Source of the DNA: a virus
IMG/VR virus record: IMGVR_UViG_3300027749_000073
Location: 25,503-89,502 of that record
Length of the DNA stretch: 64,000 nucleotides
Direction: 5' to 3' (one strand)
Below are positions 8,760 through 19,162 of the stretch, piece by piece. Below the pieces are notes generated by a model. The model searched no databases, was not told the DNA's origin, and was given only the letters and a program-made list of their open reading frames with translations. Both the position numbers and the translations under genes were made by a program. Within the stretch, counting starts at the first letter, position 1. Each line of letters begins with the position of its first letter.

Positions 8760-11700
8760 ATGGCTGTTGGTCGAATTTCTGGTCCGCTCTTAAAAGCAAA
8801 CCTTCTTCGCGACGGTGTGAATTTAGCTTTTGAGACCGACTTATTATTTTTAGATGTAGTAAACGGGCGGATAGGCATTAAGACAGCATCGCCACAATAC
8901 ACACTTGACGTTAATGGTACAACTCGTACTACAAATCTTCAAACAACAACTCAAGCAAATATTGCTTCGTTTACATTTAGTACAAATACTATTGCAAGCA
9001 CTAACAGCATTATTAGTTTAGAGCCATCTGGCTCAAACTCTGTTGTTTATCAAAGTAAAGTTTTAGTTAATAATAATCTTCAACTTTATACAAACAGTAT
9101 TCAAACAACTACTACTAATTCTGATTTAGAAATTAGAACCAATGGTACTGGCCAAGTTAATATTAATTCAAACGTCTATGTCACAGGTAATGTGCATGCA
9201 ACCGGCAATATTACTGCTGATGGAAATATTACTATTGGTGATGCAAATACTGATGGTGTTACTTTTAACGCAGATATTACAAGTAATATTATTCCGGATG
9301 TTACCAATTTTTATGACCTAGGAAGTGATCCTACAGCTAGCGGAAAAGCATGGAAAACATCATACATTACAGATGTTAAAACTACAAATATTACCACTGC
9401 TGGCATTACTGCTAATGGCGTTAACCTAGTTTTACCTCAAGGTAATATCCGATATGTTGCAACTACCGGTAGCGATTCGAACGCAGGCGTCCATGAACAC
9501 AATCCGTATTTAACGTTAAAATATGCACTAAGCCAAGCACAAAGCGGTGATACTATTGTCATATATCCAGGAACATACTCTGAAATATTTCCTTTAACGA
9601 TTCCGCAAGGAGTAACGGTTAAAGGAACAGGAGTTCGTGCGGTTAATATTACGCCTACTGTTGGCACAATTGACAAAGATGCGTTTTTATTAAACGGCGA
9701 AGTTACTATCGAAGATTTAACTATTAGTGGGTTTAGATTTAATTCAACTAATAATACCGGGTATGGTTTTAGATTTGCTAGCAATTTCTTAGTCACTACT
9801 CGCAGTCCATATATTAGAAATGTAACAGTAATTACAAAAGGATCAACTACATCTACTGCTGATCCATATGGGTTTGACAGCAATGATGCAGGTAAAGGTG
9901 CATTATTAGACGGTAGTGTTGCAAATGTAAACAGTAAAGAAGCTACTGGTTTATTCCATTCTGTAACTTTTATTACACCTAACCAAGAAACATTGATTGC
10001 AACTAATGGTGTCAGGATTGAATGGTTAAATTCATTCACTTACTTCGCAGATATTGGCATATACGCATACAGCGGGACTACAGGTTTTGCAGGTGCAGGT
10101 CAAACACGTCTTAGAATCGATACACGCACCGGAACATGGGCAACTGGTAACACAGTAACATACTATGATACTAATGGAACTACTGTTTTAGGAACAGGTA
10201 CAATTGCAAGTATTACTGGAAACTATGTTAACTTAACTGGAAAATGTATTGGTTTTCAAACAATTTCTAATAGAACAAGTAAGTTAATTTATCCAAGTGG
10301 TAATGCATCTTTATCGACTGCTCAAAAGAAATTTGGTACAGCAAGTCTTGCATTGGACGGCACTGGCGATTTTATCACAGTTGCATCGCAGCCTGATTTT
10401 GAATTTGGCACAGGTGATTTCTGCGTTGAAATGTGGATCTATAGAACCGGAAGTCCTGGTGTTAATCAAATCTTAGCCGATTTTCGTTCATCGACACCGC
10501 AGATTGTTCCGACATTTTATTTAAGTACAACATATTACCCTTCGTTAGTTGTTAACGGTGCAACTGTTATTACTGGCACTACCGCTGCTGCATTAAATAC
10601 ATGGACACACGTTGCACTATCTAAAAGTGGAACTAGTACTAAGATTTTTATTAACGGTACTCAAACCGGATCTACATACACCGATACTAATACCTATGTT
10701 CAAGGACCTGTTACTATTGGTGCGCGTTTTGATAATACTACTGCATTCTTTGGCTACATCGACGATGTGAGAATCAGTAAAGGTGTTCCGAGATACACCA
10801 GTACATTTACAGTACCGGCTGCTGCATTAAGTGGCGATTTAAGCACTGTTCTTTTGCTACATTTTAATGGCACAAATGGTTCAACAACTATTTTAGATGA
10901 CGGTGTTACACTTCAAGATTTAAGAACAAGCGCAGGCGGCACTGCTACTATAATCAATCACGCAGATTATTCTGATTTTGCTGCTGAAATTCGAGCAATC
11001 GGCAGTGCAAATATTTACGGTAACTATGGCATCAAAGGTGACGGCGATGGTGTTGTTATATACTTAATCTCACATAATTTATCGTATGTTGGCTCAGGAA
11101 AATCTAGTATTAATAACCCTAGCGAACGCATTGATGCCAATGAAATTACAAAATTAAATCGTGCTAAAATCTATTTTTCCTATGTTGACAATGACGGTAA
11201 CTTTAACGTAGGCGACAAGTTTTCTGTTAATCAAAAAACAGGAGATGTAACATTTAACGGCCAGACAGTTAACGTTACATCGTTGACCGGTGTAACTTTT
11301 ACCGATGGCACACATACTACATCAGTAACTGCTCAAGAAATTGATACTGGCAATCTTAGAATTAGCGGTAACACTATCGAAAGTATTACAGGTGATGTAA
11401 ACGTTACTGCAGCAAGTGGTGCAATTAATCTACAAAATAATACCTACGTTTCTGGTAATTTAGATGTTACAGGAAATGTAACTATTGGCGGAAATATCAC
11501 TATCGGTGATCAAACTACAGACACGGTTAGTTTTATTGCAGGTATTAACAGTGATTTAATTCCATCAACTACTGCTACATATAACCTAGGAACAACAAGT
11601 TTACGTTGGAATAATGCGTATCTAAGTAGAGTTGAAATTGACAATTTAGTCATTGACAGCAACACGATTAGCACTACAAATGCTAATGATGATCTTCAAC

Positions 11701-12800
11701 TTATTGCAAACGGCACCGGAAGAATTTACATTCCTAGTAGCAGTGTTCAAATTGATCAGAATTTAACAGTTACTAATAACCTAACAGTAACAACCGGAAC
11801 TACCTATTTAAAAAGCGCAGGAGTTACTGGTACAATTACACAAACTGGTGACATTAACCAAACTGGCAATTTTACAACTAGCGGCAATACAAGTGTTACT
11901 GGGAATATTACTGGTACTGGTTACCTGCAATTACCGCAAATTACAATTTCAGGTAACACTGTCCAAACTACAGTTACAGACACTGATTTGGAATTACAAG
12001 CAAATGGTACAGGGAATGTTATTATTGAAGGAATCAAAGTTCAAGATAACATCATCCAAAGTATTGTTGCTAACTCTAATATTACACTTACGCCTCAAGG
12101 CACAGGCGGCGTAATAATTAACAGTACTCAAAGCTTACAAATACCAGTAGGTACAACTGCCCAACGTCCTGGAACTCCTACTAATGGCATGGTGCGGTAT
12201 AATACTTCTTTGTTGAGATACGAAGGATACAACAATGGTTATTGGTTACAACTTAGTGGTGTTATCGATAACAGCGGCAACACTAGGATTTTAGCAGAAG
12301 CAACTCCCGGTGCAAATGATAATATTTTATATTTTTATGCTAACAATAATTTAACTGCTACAATTGACAGTACAAAATTATTCACGCAACGATTACAAAC
12401 TAGCAACTTAGATATTAATAATAACACTATTAGTTCAATAACTACAAACAGTGATATTAATTTAACTGCAACCGGGACTGGTCGTATTAGGTTTGGAAAT
12501 CTAGCAGTAAGCAGCAACACAATTGCTAATATTGTTACTGATGCAATTACAGATTTCTCACAGGCAGGGACAGGTTACGTTAAATTTAGTGGCACCTATG
12601 GTGTCGTAATTCCTAGTGGTAATACTGCAACCGATCGCCCACCTGTAACTGAAACCGGTATGATACGATTTAATACAGTCGACAAAGGTGTCGAAGTCTT
12701 TAACGGTATTTCATGGGGTAGTGTTGCAGGTAGTGCTAACGGAGTGTCAGCATCAACTGCAAATGATATTGGGTTAGCATCTGCATTAATTTTTGGATAA
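8760..12800 (+). CDS. Long fibre protein with beta-helix and inserted LamG-like lectin domain (1346 aa)
   Basis: A paralogue of the preceding fibre: same N-terminus (VGRISGPLLKANLLRDGVNLAFE), same beta-helix opening at about residues 223-290, same ANGTG repeats and a C-terminal TTAQRPGTPTNGMVRYNT motif. Between the two halves of the beta-helix, at about residues 515-710, it carries an extra concanavalin/LamG-like domain. Signs are FGTASLALDGTGDF, FCVEMWIYRT, WTHVALSKSG, TKIFINGTQTGS and FFGYIDDVRISKG. The helix then resumes with IRAIGSANIYGNYG, matching the sister protein. The insert probably binds sugars. Its own late-promoter motif and leader suggest separate regulation. Confidence 0.78.
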   Translation: MAVGRISGPLLKANLLRDGVNLAFETDLLFLDVVNGRIGIKTASPQYTLDVNGTTRTTNLQTTTQANIASFTFSTNTIASTNSIISLEPSGSNSVVYQSKVLVNNNLQLYTNSIQTTTTNSDLEIRTNGTGQVNINSNVYVTGNVHATGNITADGNITIGDANTDGVTFNADITSNIIPDVTNFYDLGSDPTASGKAWKTSYITDVKTTNITTAGITANGVNLVLPQGNIRYVATTGSDSNAGVHEHNPYLTLKYALSQAQSGDTIVIYPGTYSEIFPLTIPQGVTVKGTGVRAVNITPTVGTIDKDAFLLNGEVTIEDLTISGFRFNSTNNTGYGFRFASNFLVTTRSPYIRNVTVITKGSTTSTADPYGFDSNDAGKGALLDGSVANVNSKEATGLFHSVTFITPNQETLIATNGVRIEWLNSFTYFADIGIYAYSGTTGFAGAGQTRLRIDTRTGTWATGNTVTYYDTNGTTVLGTGTIASITGNYVNLTGKCIGFQTISNRTSKLIYPSGNASLSTAQKKFGTASLALDGTGDFITVASQPDFEFGTGDFCVEMWIYRTGSPGVNQILADFRSSTPQIVPTFYLSTTYYPSLVVNGATVITGTTAAALNTWTHVALSKSGTSTKIFINGTQTGSTYTDTNTYVQGPVTIGARFDNTTAFFGYIDDVRISKGVPRYTSTFTVPAAALSGDLSTVLLLHFNGTNGSTTILDDGVTLQDLRTSAGGTATIINHADYSDFAAEIRAIGSANIYGNYGIKGDGDGVVIYLISHNLSYVGSGKSSINNPSERIDANEITKLNRAKIYFSYVDNDGNFNVGDKFSVNQKTGDVTFNGQTVNVTSLTGVTFTDGTHTTSVTAQEIDTGNLRISGNTIESITGDVNVTAASGAINLQNNTYVSGNLDVTGNVTIGGNITIGDQTTDTVSFIAGINSDLIPSTTATYNLGTTSLRWNNAYLSRVEIDNLVIDSNTISTTNANDDLQLIANGTGRIYIPSSSVQIDQNLTVTNNLTVTTGTTYLKSAGVTGTITQTGDINQTGNFTTSGNTSVTGNITGTGYLQLPQITISGNTVQTTVTDTDLELQANGTGNVIIEGIKVQDNIIQSIVANSNITLTPQGTGGVIINSTQSLQIPVGTTAQRPGTPTNGMVRYNTSLLRYEGYNNGYWLQLSGVIDNSGNTRILAEATPGANDNILYFYANNNLTATIDSTKLFTQRLQTSNLDINNNTISSITTNSDINLTATGTGRIRFGNLAVSSNTIANIVTDAITDFSQAGTGYVKFSGTYGVVIPSGNTATDRPPVTETGMIRFNTVDKGVEVFNGISWGSVAGSANGVSASTANDIGLASALIFG

Positions 12801-12803
12801 ACA

Positions 12804-13133
12804 ATGGCTACATTTTTAAGAACAACAGTAAAGAAAAATATCGGAACTACTCCGATCACTGTATTAACAGCAGGTGCAACTAGTAGTTTTACGATTATCG
12901 GGTGTAATTTATCAAATACAACAGACTACGATGTTATTGTTAACATAACAATTACTGATGCTACTAGTGTAACCGGTAGCTATGTATCTGCACTAACAAT
13001 ACGACCGTACAATAGCGCAAAGATAATCACTAACGGTGAAAAATTAATATTAGCAAGTACTTGCACGATGACAATAACTAGTGATACAGATAACAGTATC
13101 GATGCAATAATAAGTTATGCTGAAGTAATATAA
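12804..13133 (+). CDS. Small fibre-associated beta protein
   Basis: A 109-residue all-beta protein starting three bases after the stop of the long fibre, so probably translationally coupled. It has the same size and general layout as the small proteins at 4086 and 26458: a Thr-rich N-terminus, a central strand FTIIGCNLSN, an IRPYNSAKIITNGEKL hairpin and a C-terminal strand IDAIISYAEVI. No enzymatic motif is seen. A role as accessory or cap subunit of the adjacent fibre is inferred from position and recurrence only. Confidence 0.6.
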   Translation: MATFLRTTVKKNIGTTPITVLTAGATSSFTIIGCNLSNTTDYDVIVNITITDATSVTGSYVSALTIRPYNSAKIITNGEKLILASTCTMTITSDTDNSIDAIISYAEVI

Positions 13134-13142
13134 GGAATTACA

Positions 13143-13499
13143 ATGAGTAATTATTTTTTAGGTAATGAAAAATCTGATATCATAGGTGATAGTGCAACAT
13201 ATTTGTACGGATTACGCAGAACAGATGATGGTGAATTATATTTTGCAAGAGTAAATCAACTAAGCAGAAGCGATTCAATACAAATTAACAAAGAGGGCGA
13301 TCCTTCTGAAAATTATCCTGATTTTGAAATGGATGTTGATTTTTTTGAAGGTAGAGATGTGTATCATAATTTAACTTACAAAAACTTAAATTATGAACAA
13401 TATCGGTGGGAAGACAGAAACATATATTACTATATTGATAGTTCAGGCAATTTAGTAATGCGGACTGACACTAAATATCAGTATCCAACTGGAATATAA
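13143..13499 (+). CDS. Conserved small virion protein (118 aa)
   Basis: The protein begins MSNYFLGNEKSDIIG and continues LYGLRRTDDGELYFARVNQLS, ENYPDFEMDVDFFEGRDV and LNYEQYRWEDRNIYYYID. I recognise this pattern from a small structural protein found beside long fibre genes in marine T4-like phages. It is acidic and Tyr/Asp-rich, without membrane or catalytic signatures. It lies between a small beta protein and the 1866-residue fibre with gaps of about ten bases, within the structural operon. Its place in the virion is unknown. Confidence 0.68.
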   Translation: MSNYFLGNEKSDIIGDSATYLYGLRRTDDGELYFARVNQLSRSDSIQINKEGDPSENYPDFEMDVDFFEGRDVYHNLTYKNLNYEQYRWEDRNIYYYIDSSGNLVMRTDTKYQYPTGI

Positions 13500-13510
13500 C
13501 GAGGTAAGAA

Positions 13511-16500
13511 ATGGCTGAATTTAAATTAGATAAAATTAGATTTACCTGGAAAGGTGATTGGACTACTAGTATTTTTTATACTAAAGACGACATTGTTCGT
13601 TATGGCGGAAAGTCGTATGTATGTCTAGTAGGACACACTGCAAGTTCCAATTTCTATACAGACTTAAACTATATTAATACTGCAACTGAACCTGATATTG
13701 CTGCTCCAAAATGGACACTATGGTTTGATGGTTATGCATGGAAAAGTAGTTGGAATTATTCAACATTTTATAATCAAGGCGATGTTGTTAGATTTAACGG
13801 ATATTTATATCTTTGTATTACCTCTCACACCTCTACTGCAAATATTAACAGCATGTCAGGGTTAACTACTGATTCATCAAACTGGTCAGTCTATCTTAAA
13901 ACTGATTATTGGACAGGTGAATGGATAGTTACTACTGCATACCAAAAAGGCGATATTGCAAGATATGGCGGCACTATTTATAGATGTATAATTACACATC
14001 AGTCAGATCCACTAATTGGTTTTCCAAGTTGGGGATGGGAAATTGTTACACAAGGTATTGATTATAAATCATCGTGGGCAAGCTCAACTGTGTACAAAGC
14101 ATACGACCTTGTAAAATATGGAGCAAATATTTGGAAATGTACTACTGATCATACTTCCGCAAGTACGTTTACACCAGCTAATTGGACAATTTACGTACCT
14201 GGTGTAACATTTAGAAACAATTGGAATAATGCTACTAGCTATATTCCAGGTGATATTGTAGGATATGGCGGTTACAATTACACAAGTAATACTCACAATA
14301 CAAATTCAGTGCCATCGACTCATCTAGTTGATTGGACATTAGTAACTAAAGGTTTTAGAATACAAGGTGACTGGTCATCTGCTACGCAATATTATGTCGG
14401 TGACGTTGTTAGAAGAAATGGCTATGTGTATGTTAGTATCGCAGATAATTTAAATTTAGAGCCAGCATCAAACGTAAGTTATTGGACTACCTTAATCACT
14501 GGTACGCAGTGGAATAATCGCTGGGTAGTCGGTACTTCATATTTATTAGGCGATATTGTAATTTACAAATCAATTGCATATCTATGTATTTTAGCCCATA
14601 CTGCGTCATCAGGTAACAATCCAATTTCTGGTATCGGTGTACAATGGAATACATTAATTTCAGGTGATGCAAATGAACCTATGACAACTATAGGTGATAC
14701 TCTAACCTATAACATAGTTAATACTGCATTGCCGATCGGAACATCCGGCAATGTTCTTAAATCATCAGGAACGATGCCGTACTGGGGAGACTTTGGCGGT
14801 ATTACAGTTGTGTATTACGTTGCTCCAAACGGTACAGATACGGTTACTTCTGGTACTACGTTAGCAAACCCGTTTTTAACTATAAAATATGCATGTGATT
14901 TTATTAGAGGATTAGCAGTACCTAGTGCTACATTGTTTATTAAAACAGGTATTTACACAGAAACATTGCCTATCATTGTTGCTGCTGGATTAGAATTAGT
15001 AGGTGACGAAATTAGAAGCACTGTTGTTCAACCTGCATCTGGATATACAACGTCAAATATGTTCTATGTACGAAATGGTTCTGGTATTAGAAACATGACA
15101 TTAACAGGGCTATCTGGTTCATTAGGCACAGCAAATATTTATGGAACTAGTCGCCCAACAGCAGGAGCGTATGTTAGTTTAGACCCGGGTTCAGGCACTA
15201 ATGATTCTTCGGTTTGGATTACGACAAAATCACCATATGTACAAAATGTATCTACATTTGGAACTGGTTGCACTGGCTTAAAAATTGATGGAACATTACA
15301 TAACGGCGGCAACAAATCAGTTGTTGCTAACGATTTTACTCAGATCTTAAGTGATGGTATTGGCGTTTGGTGTACTGGCTCAAGTGCATTAGTTGAATTA
15401 GTATCTGTGTTTTCATATTATGGCCACATTGGATACTTAGCAGAAAATGGTGGCAAAATTCGTGCTACAAATGGTAACAGTTCATATGGTACATACGGTA
15501 CAGTATCAGAAGGATACGATTCAACCGAAACTCCATTAGCTGGAACTGTTAATAACAGAAATCAATCTGCACAAGTTGCATCTGTTTTTGCAGGTCAAGC
15601 ACAAAATAAAATTTTAGCAGTTGAATACTCAAATGCAGGTCAAAATTACTCATTAATCTCTCCACCTACTTTTACATTTGGAGGTGCAGGAACTAACGTA
15701 AGCACATTAGTAGACGAATATAGAGACGGTGCAGTTTTTGAAGCAATGATAACTGGTACAGACGCAAATGCAGGTGGTTTTGGCTATTTAACTGCAGGAA
15801 ACCAAGCACAAGGTGGTACTTCGACTACTATTGTTATTGCATCAAATGATACTAACTTAGCTGCAAATTATATAGGAATGCGAGTTATTATTAACAGCGG
15901 AACAGGTGTTGGACAATACGGTTATGTTCAAGCATACAACAGTCTTTCAAAAACAATTTCAGTTTATAAAGAAAGCACGGGTACTGCAGGGTGGGATCAT
16001 GTTGTTCCAGGTACTACTATTGCAACAACTTTAGATTCAACTACGGTTTACAGTATTGAACCTTGTGTTACATTTACTACACCGACGTTTGCATTAGGAA
16101 GTACCGGTACTCCGACTAACGCAAACAGTATTACTTATGGTAATGGAAAGTTTGTAGTTGTAGGTGGATCAGGTACTGGGGTTATGCAATATTCATCTAA
16201 TGGAACATCGTGGACTACCGGTACCGGTTCTGTTGCATTTAATAATCCATCAGTTGCATTTGCTGCAGCATCTAATACATTTGTTGGTATTAATGCTAGC
16301 GGAAGTACTTATGGATATTCGGCTAACGGTACATTGTGGACTGCTGGTACATTACCAACATCTGCAACAAATTCCTCTATCATTTCTGCAAGCACTAATG
16401 TAGCGTATATAAGTTACAGCGGAAGTACTAGAACTAACCTGTTAACTTATAGTGAGAATTTTAGTACCTGGAATACCAGCCTACCAGGAATTTCTAGTAA

Positions 16501-19111
16501 TGCAACTACTGCACCTGACGGAACAACTACCGGAACGTTATTTACTTCATCTATTACATCACAATCAGTTTGGTGGAATTATACTATAAACACTAATGAT
16601 ACTACTATTAGAACATTTTCAGTATTTCTTAAACCAGGAACTGTAGTATCTACTGGTATTGTTATGGTATATACCGGTTCTGCTAGTTCATACATTCAAT
16701 GCCAGATAACATGGAGTACATTATCTGTTACTTCACAGAATACTGCAGGTAACGTATCAGTCTCAACTCCAGTTGCAGTCGGTAATGGATGGTATAGATT
16801 GTCAGTAACTGGTAGTAATTTAGTAGCAGCTAATACGTTCATACAACTCCAAATTCAACCAGCTTACACAGGTACTGGAACATGTTACGTATGGGGCGCA
16901 CAACTTGAAACAGGAACCAGAGCATCAGGATATATTCAATCAGTTGCTACTCAAGGTACTGCAACCACTGAATTATTAACTTCTTCAGACGGTACGACAT
17001 GGAATGCACTAGGCTGCCCTGCAGGAAATTTTAAATATCTTGCATATGGCACCGGAGTTTATATAGCTTCTACAGGTACAAATACAAACACAATTGGATA
17101 TAGTTATAACGGTATAACTTGGACTAATATAACATTACCAGAAACTAACTATTGGTCAGCTATCGCATACGGTAATGGCCGATTTGTAATAACTAACACT
17201 AATGGATACTCGAGTTCATTTTATTCATTGGACGGAATTACTTGGACACGCGCAGATTTACCTACTAGCGGATATTGGAGTATTACTTACGGTCAAGGTA
17301 TGTTTATAGCAGTGTCTGGTACTAATGGAGGTTGTAGAAGCACAGACGGAATTAACTGGACGTCATTTACTCCTGGTGCATTTTATAACTATATTGCAAT
17401 CGGTAACCCATCTAATACACCGAGATTTGTAGCAGTTAGCTCAACCGGAAGTCTAACAGGCACGGTTGGAACACCTGCATTAGGTAGAGTTACTGTCGGA
17501 TCTGGTAAAATTGGTTCAATTAAATTGTGGAATCCAGGAAGTGGATATCCTGCAACTCCTACTACTGCGCAATTTGTTGCTAGTGTAAATGGAACAATAT
17601 TATCGTTAACCTTATTAAATTTAGGTTCTATAGTTAACGGTATGGTATTATATGGCGGACGTGGTAATGTTGCAGCTAACACTGTAATTACTGGACAAAA
17701 TAACGTAACATTTGTTGGTTTTATTAATGGAACAATATTAACAGTAACATCAGTTAGTGTTGGTTCAATGGCAGTAGGATTAGTTCTTACTAATAGTGGC
17801 GTAGTTACTGGTACTACTGTAATAAGTTCAGATACAGCTGTGTTTAATGGTACTATTGCCGGTTCTACCTTAACAGTAACGACTATGGGATCAGGTATTA
17901 TATATCCGGGTATGGTTTTAACTGGTGGTGCATTACCTGCAGGATTGTATATTGTTTCTAATATTAGTGGAGCAGGTACTAATAGTACATGGCAAGTAAG
18001 TCAATCAGGTTCATATATTGTTTCTAATATTAATGGTATTAGATATCAAGTTGATACTTCTCAAACGATTGCAGTTGGATCTACATTTGGTGGTACTAGT
18101 TACAATATTAGTATTAGCCAAACATTAGCAACTGCTAACTTTTATGCATCACTTGAACCAGGTGCAATCGCTACTATAACTGACCCAAATGCATCGTCAA
18201 CTGTGGTTATAAACTGTCGTGTAGGAAATGGAGTTTTAGGTAATCCATCATTTATCAATCGTGGAAATAACTATCAAACATCAACTACTACTTGTACAAT
18301 TACAGGCGGTGCAGGGTATGCTGATATCTACCCAGTTTCAAAGTACTTAACAGTTAGCAATTTATCATATTCTCCAAGTTTAGGTGCAAGTTTAACAATT
18401 GGAGCAAATCAGACTCAATATAAGATTGTTAATGTTACGAATCTAACCGGCGGAACATATTACTTACAAATTAGTCCAAGTATTTCAAGATCAATTACGC
18501 CGGCACACGGCACTGCAATTGCAATTAGACAGAAATATAGTCAAGTACGACTAACAGGACATGATTATTTGTTAATTGGTACAGGTAATAAAACTACATC
18601 AAATTATCCAAATACTGATATAACTACTGCAAAATCATATAATCAAGTAATGGAAAATAATTTAGGTCGTGTATTTGTAACTGCAACTGATCAAGATGGT
18701 AATTTTAAAGTTGGTAATTTATTTGGTGTACAGCAAGCAACAGGAACTGTTACTATATCTGCAGATTTATTTAATTTATCAGGACTTAATCAAATTACAT
18801 TAGGCGGTGTACAAGTTGGGCAAAACACCGTTACTATTACACAGTTTTCAACTGATCCGTATTTTGTTGCAAACAGTGATAATATTGTTCCAACGCAGAA
18901 AGCAATTAAATCGTACATTGCAAATCAAATTAGTAACGGCGGTGCAAACGCGCAGACATCTATTATTACTGCAGGCACTGTTGGTGTTGGGCCATTCAGC
19001 ATATTTTCATCAGCAGGTACGTCGATTAAAATTAACAATAAAATGAATATGACCAAAGGGGTCGACGGTGTAATGTTAGCGTTAGCATACTTTAAATCAA
19101 GTAGAAGATAA
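13511..19111 (+). CDS. Giant modular fibre/adhesin (1866 aa)
   Basis: Residues 1 to about 390 hold seven or so repeats of a CBM5/12-like module (WKGDW...YTKDDIVRYGGKSYVCLVGHTAS and variants). A right-handed beta-helix follows from about residue 430 (VYYVAPNGTDT, LFIKTGIYTETLPI, NGGNKSVVANDF). From about residue 860 come beta-propeller blades of the form YGNGKFVVVG...SSNGTSW. These are interrupted at about residues 974-1140 by a lectin-like module (NLLTYSENFSTW...GWYRLSVTG...VWGAQLE). The C-terminus (TDQDGNFKVGNLFGVQQATG, FSTDPYFVANSDNIVPTQKA) is the conserved end of such fibres. This is a plausible receptor-binding long fibre, and the repeats imply rapid shuffling. Confidence 0.78.
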   Translation: MAEFKLDKIRFTWKGDWTTSIFYTKDDIVRYGGKSYVCLVGHTASSNFYTDLNYINTATEPDIAAPKWTLWFDGYAWKSSWNYSTFYNQGDVVRFNGYLYLCITSHTSTANINSMSGLTTDSSNWSVYLKTDYWTGEWIVTTAYQKGDIARYGGTIYRCIITHQSDPLIGFPSWGWEIVTQGIDYKSSWASSTVYKAYDLVKYGANIWKCTTDHTSASTFTPANWTIYVPGVTFRNNWNNATSYIPGDIVGYGGYNYTSNTHNTNSVPSTHLVDWTLVTKGFRIQGDWSSATQYYVGDVVRRNGYVYVSIADNLNLEPASNVSYWTTLITGTQWNNRWVVGTSYLLGDIVIYKSIAYLCILAHTASSGNNPISGIGVQWNTLISGDANEPMTTIGDTLTYNIVNTALPIGTSGNVLKSSGTMPYWGDFGGITVVYYVAPNGTDTVTSGTTLANPFLTIKYACDFIRGLAVPSATLFIKTGIYTETLPIIVAAGLELVGDEIRSTVVQPASGYTTSNMFYVRNGSGIRNMTLTGLSGSLGTANIYGTSRPTAGAYVSLDPGSGTNDSSVWITTKSPYVQNVSTFGTGCTGLKIDGTLHNGGNKSVVANDFTQILSDGIGVWCTGSSALVELVSVFSYYGHIGYLAENGGKIRATNGNSSYGTYGTVSEGYDSTETPLAGTVNNRNQSAQVASVFAGQAQNKILAVEYSNAGQNYSLISPPTFTFGGAGTNVSTLVDEYRDGAVFEAMITGTDANAGGFGYLTAGNQAQGGTSTTIVIASNDTNLAANYIGMRVIINSGTGVGQYGYVQAYNSLSKTISVYKESTGTAGWDHVVPGTTIATTLDSTTVYSIEPCVTFTTPTFALGSTGTPTNANSITYGNGKFVVVGGSGTGVMQYSSNGTSWTTGTGSVAFNNPSVAFAAASNTFVGINASGSTYGYSANGTLWTAGTLPTSATNSSIISASTNVAYISYSGSTRTNLLTYSENFSTWNTSLPGISSNATTAPDGTTTGTLFTSSITSQSVWWNYTINTNDTTIRTFSVFLKPGTVVSTGIVMVYTGSASSYIQCQITWSTLSVTSQNTAGNVSVSTPVAVGNGWYRLSVTGSNLVAANTFIQLQIQPAYTGTGTCYVWGAQLETGTRASGYIQSVATQGTATTELLTSSDGTTWNALGCPAGNFKYLAYGTGVYIASTGTNTNTIGYSYNGITWTNITLPETNYWSAIAYGNGRFVITNTNGYSSSFYSLDGITWTRADLPTSGYWSITYGQGMFIAVSGTNGGCRSTDGINWTSFTPGAFYNYIAIGNPSNTPRFVAVSSTGSLTGTVGTPALGRVTVGSGKIGSIKLWNPGSGYPATPTTAQFVASVNGTILSLTLLNLGSIVNGMVLYGGRGNVAANTVITGQNNVTFVGFINGTILTVTSVSVGSMAVGLVLTNSGVVTGTTVISSDTAVFNGTIAGSTLTVTTMGSGIIYPGMVLTGGALPAGLYIVSNISGAGTNSTWQVSQSGSYIVSNINGIRYQVDTSQTIAVGSTFGGTSYNISISQTLATANFYASLEPGAIATITDPNASSTVVINCRVGNGVLGNPSFINRGNNYQTSTTTCTITGGAGYADIYPVSKYLTVSNLSYSPSLGASLTIGANQTQYKIVNVTNLTGGTYYLQISPSISRSITPAHGTAIAIRQKYSQVRLTGHDYLLIGTGNKTTSNYPNTDITTAKSYNQVMENNLGRVFVTATDQDGNFKVGNLFGVQQATGTVTISADLFNLSGLNQITLGGVQVGQNTVTITQFSTDPYFVANSDNIVPTQKAIKSYIANQISNGGANAQTSIITAGTVGVGPFSIFSSAGTSIKINNKMNMTKGVDGVMLALAYFKSSRR
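15395..15486 (+). repeat. Near-identical 92-nt segment shared with the next fibre gene (copy 1)
   Basis: Bases 15395-15486 match 22502-22593 at 91 of 92 positions by my reading, while the DNA just upstream is clearly more diverged. It encodes the beta-helix segment ELVSVFSYYGHIGYLAENGG and the residues after it. Confidence 0.7.
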
Positions 19112-19128
19112 TGCATTGCAATTAAACA

Positions 19129-19136
19129 CATAAATA
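19129..19136 (+). promoter_or_regulatory. Putative T4-type late promoter (CATAAATA)
   Basis: CATAAATA lies in the 51-nt gap between the two giant fibre genes, 26 nt before the ATG, with a TTGGAG ribosome site between. Confidence 0.55.
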
Positions 19137-19162
19137 TATACATATAGATCTTGGAGCATTAA

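Noticed and set aside
9437-10039. 200-residue minus-strand open frame in the fibre gene
   Set aside because: A shadow of the beta-helix coding strand; no ribosome site and no recognisable domain.
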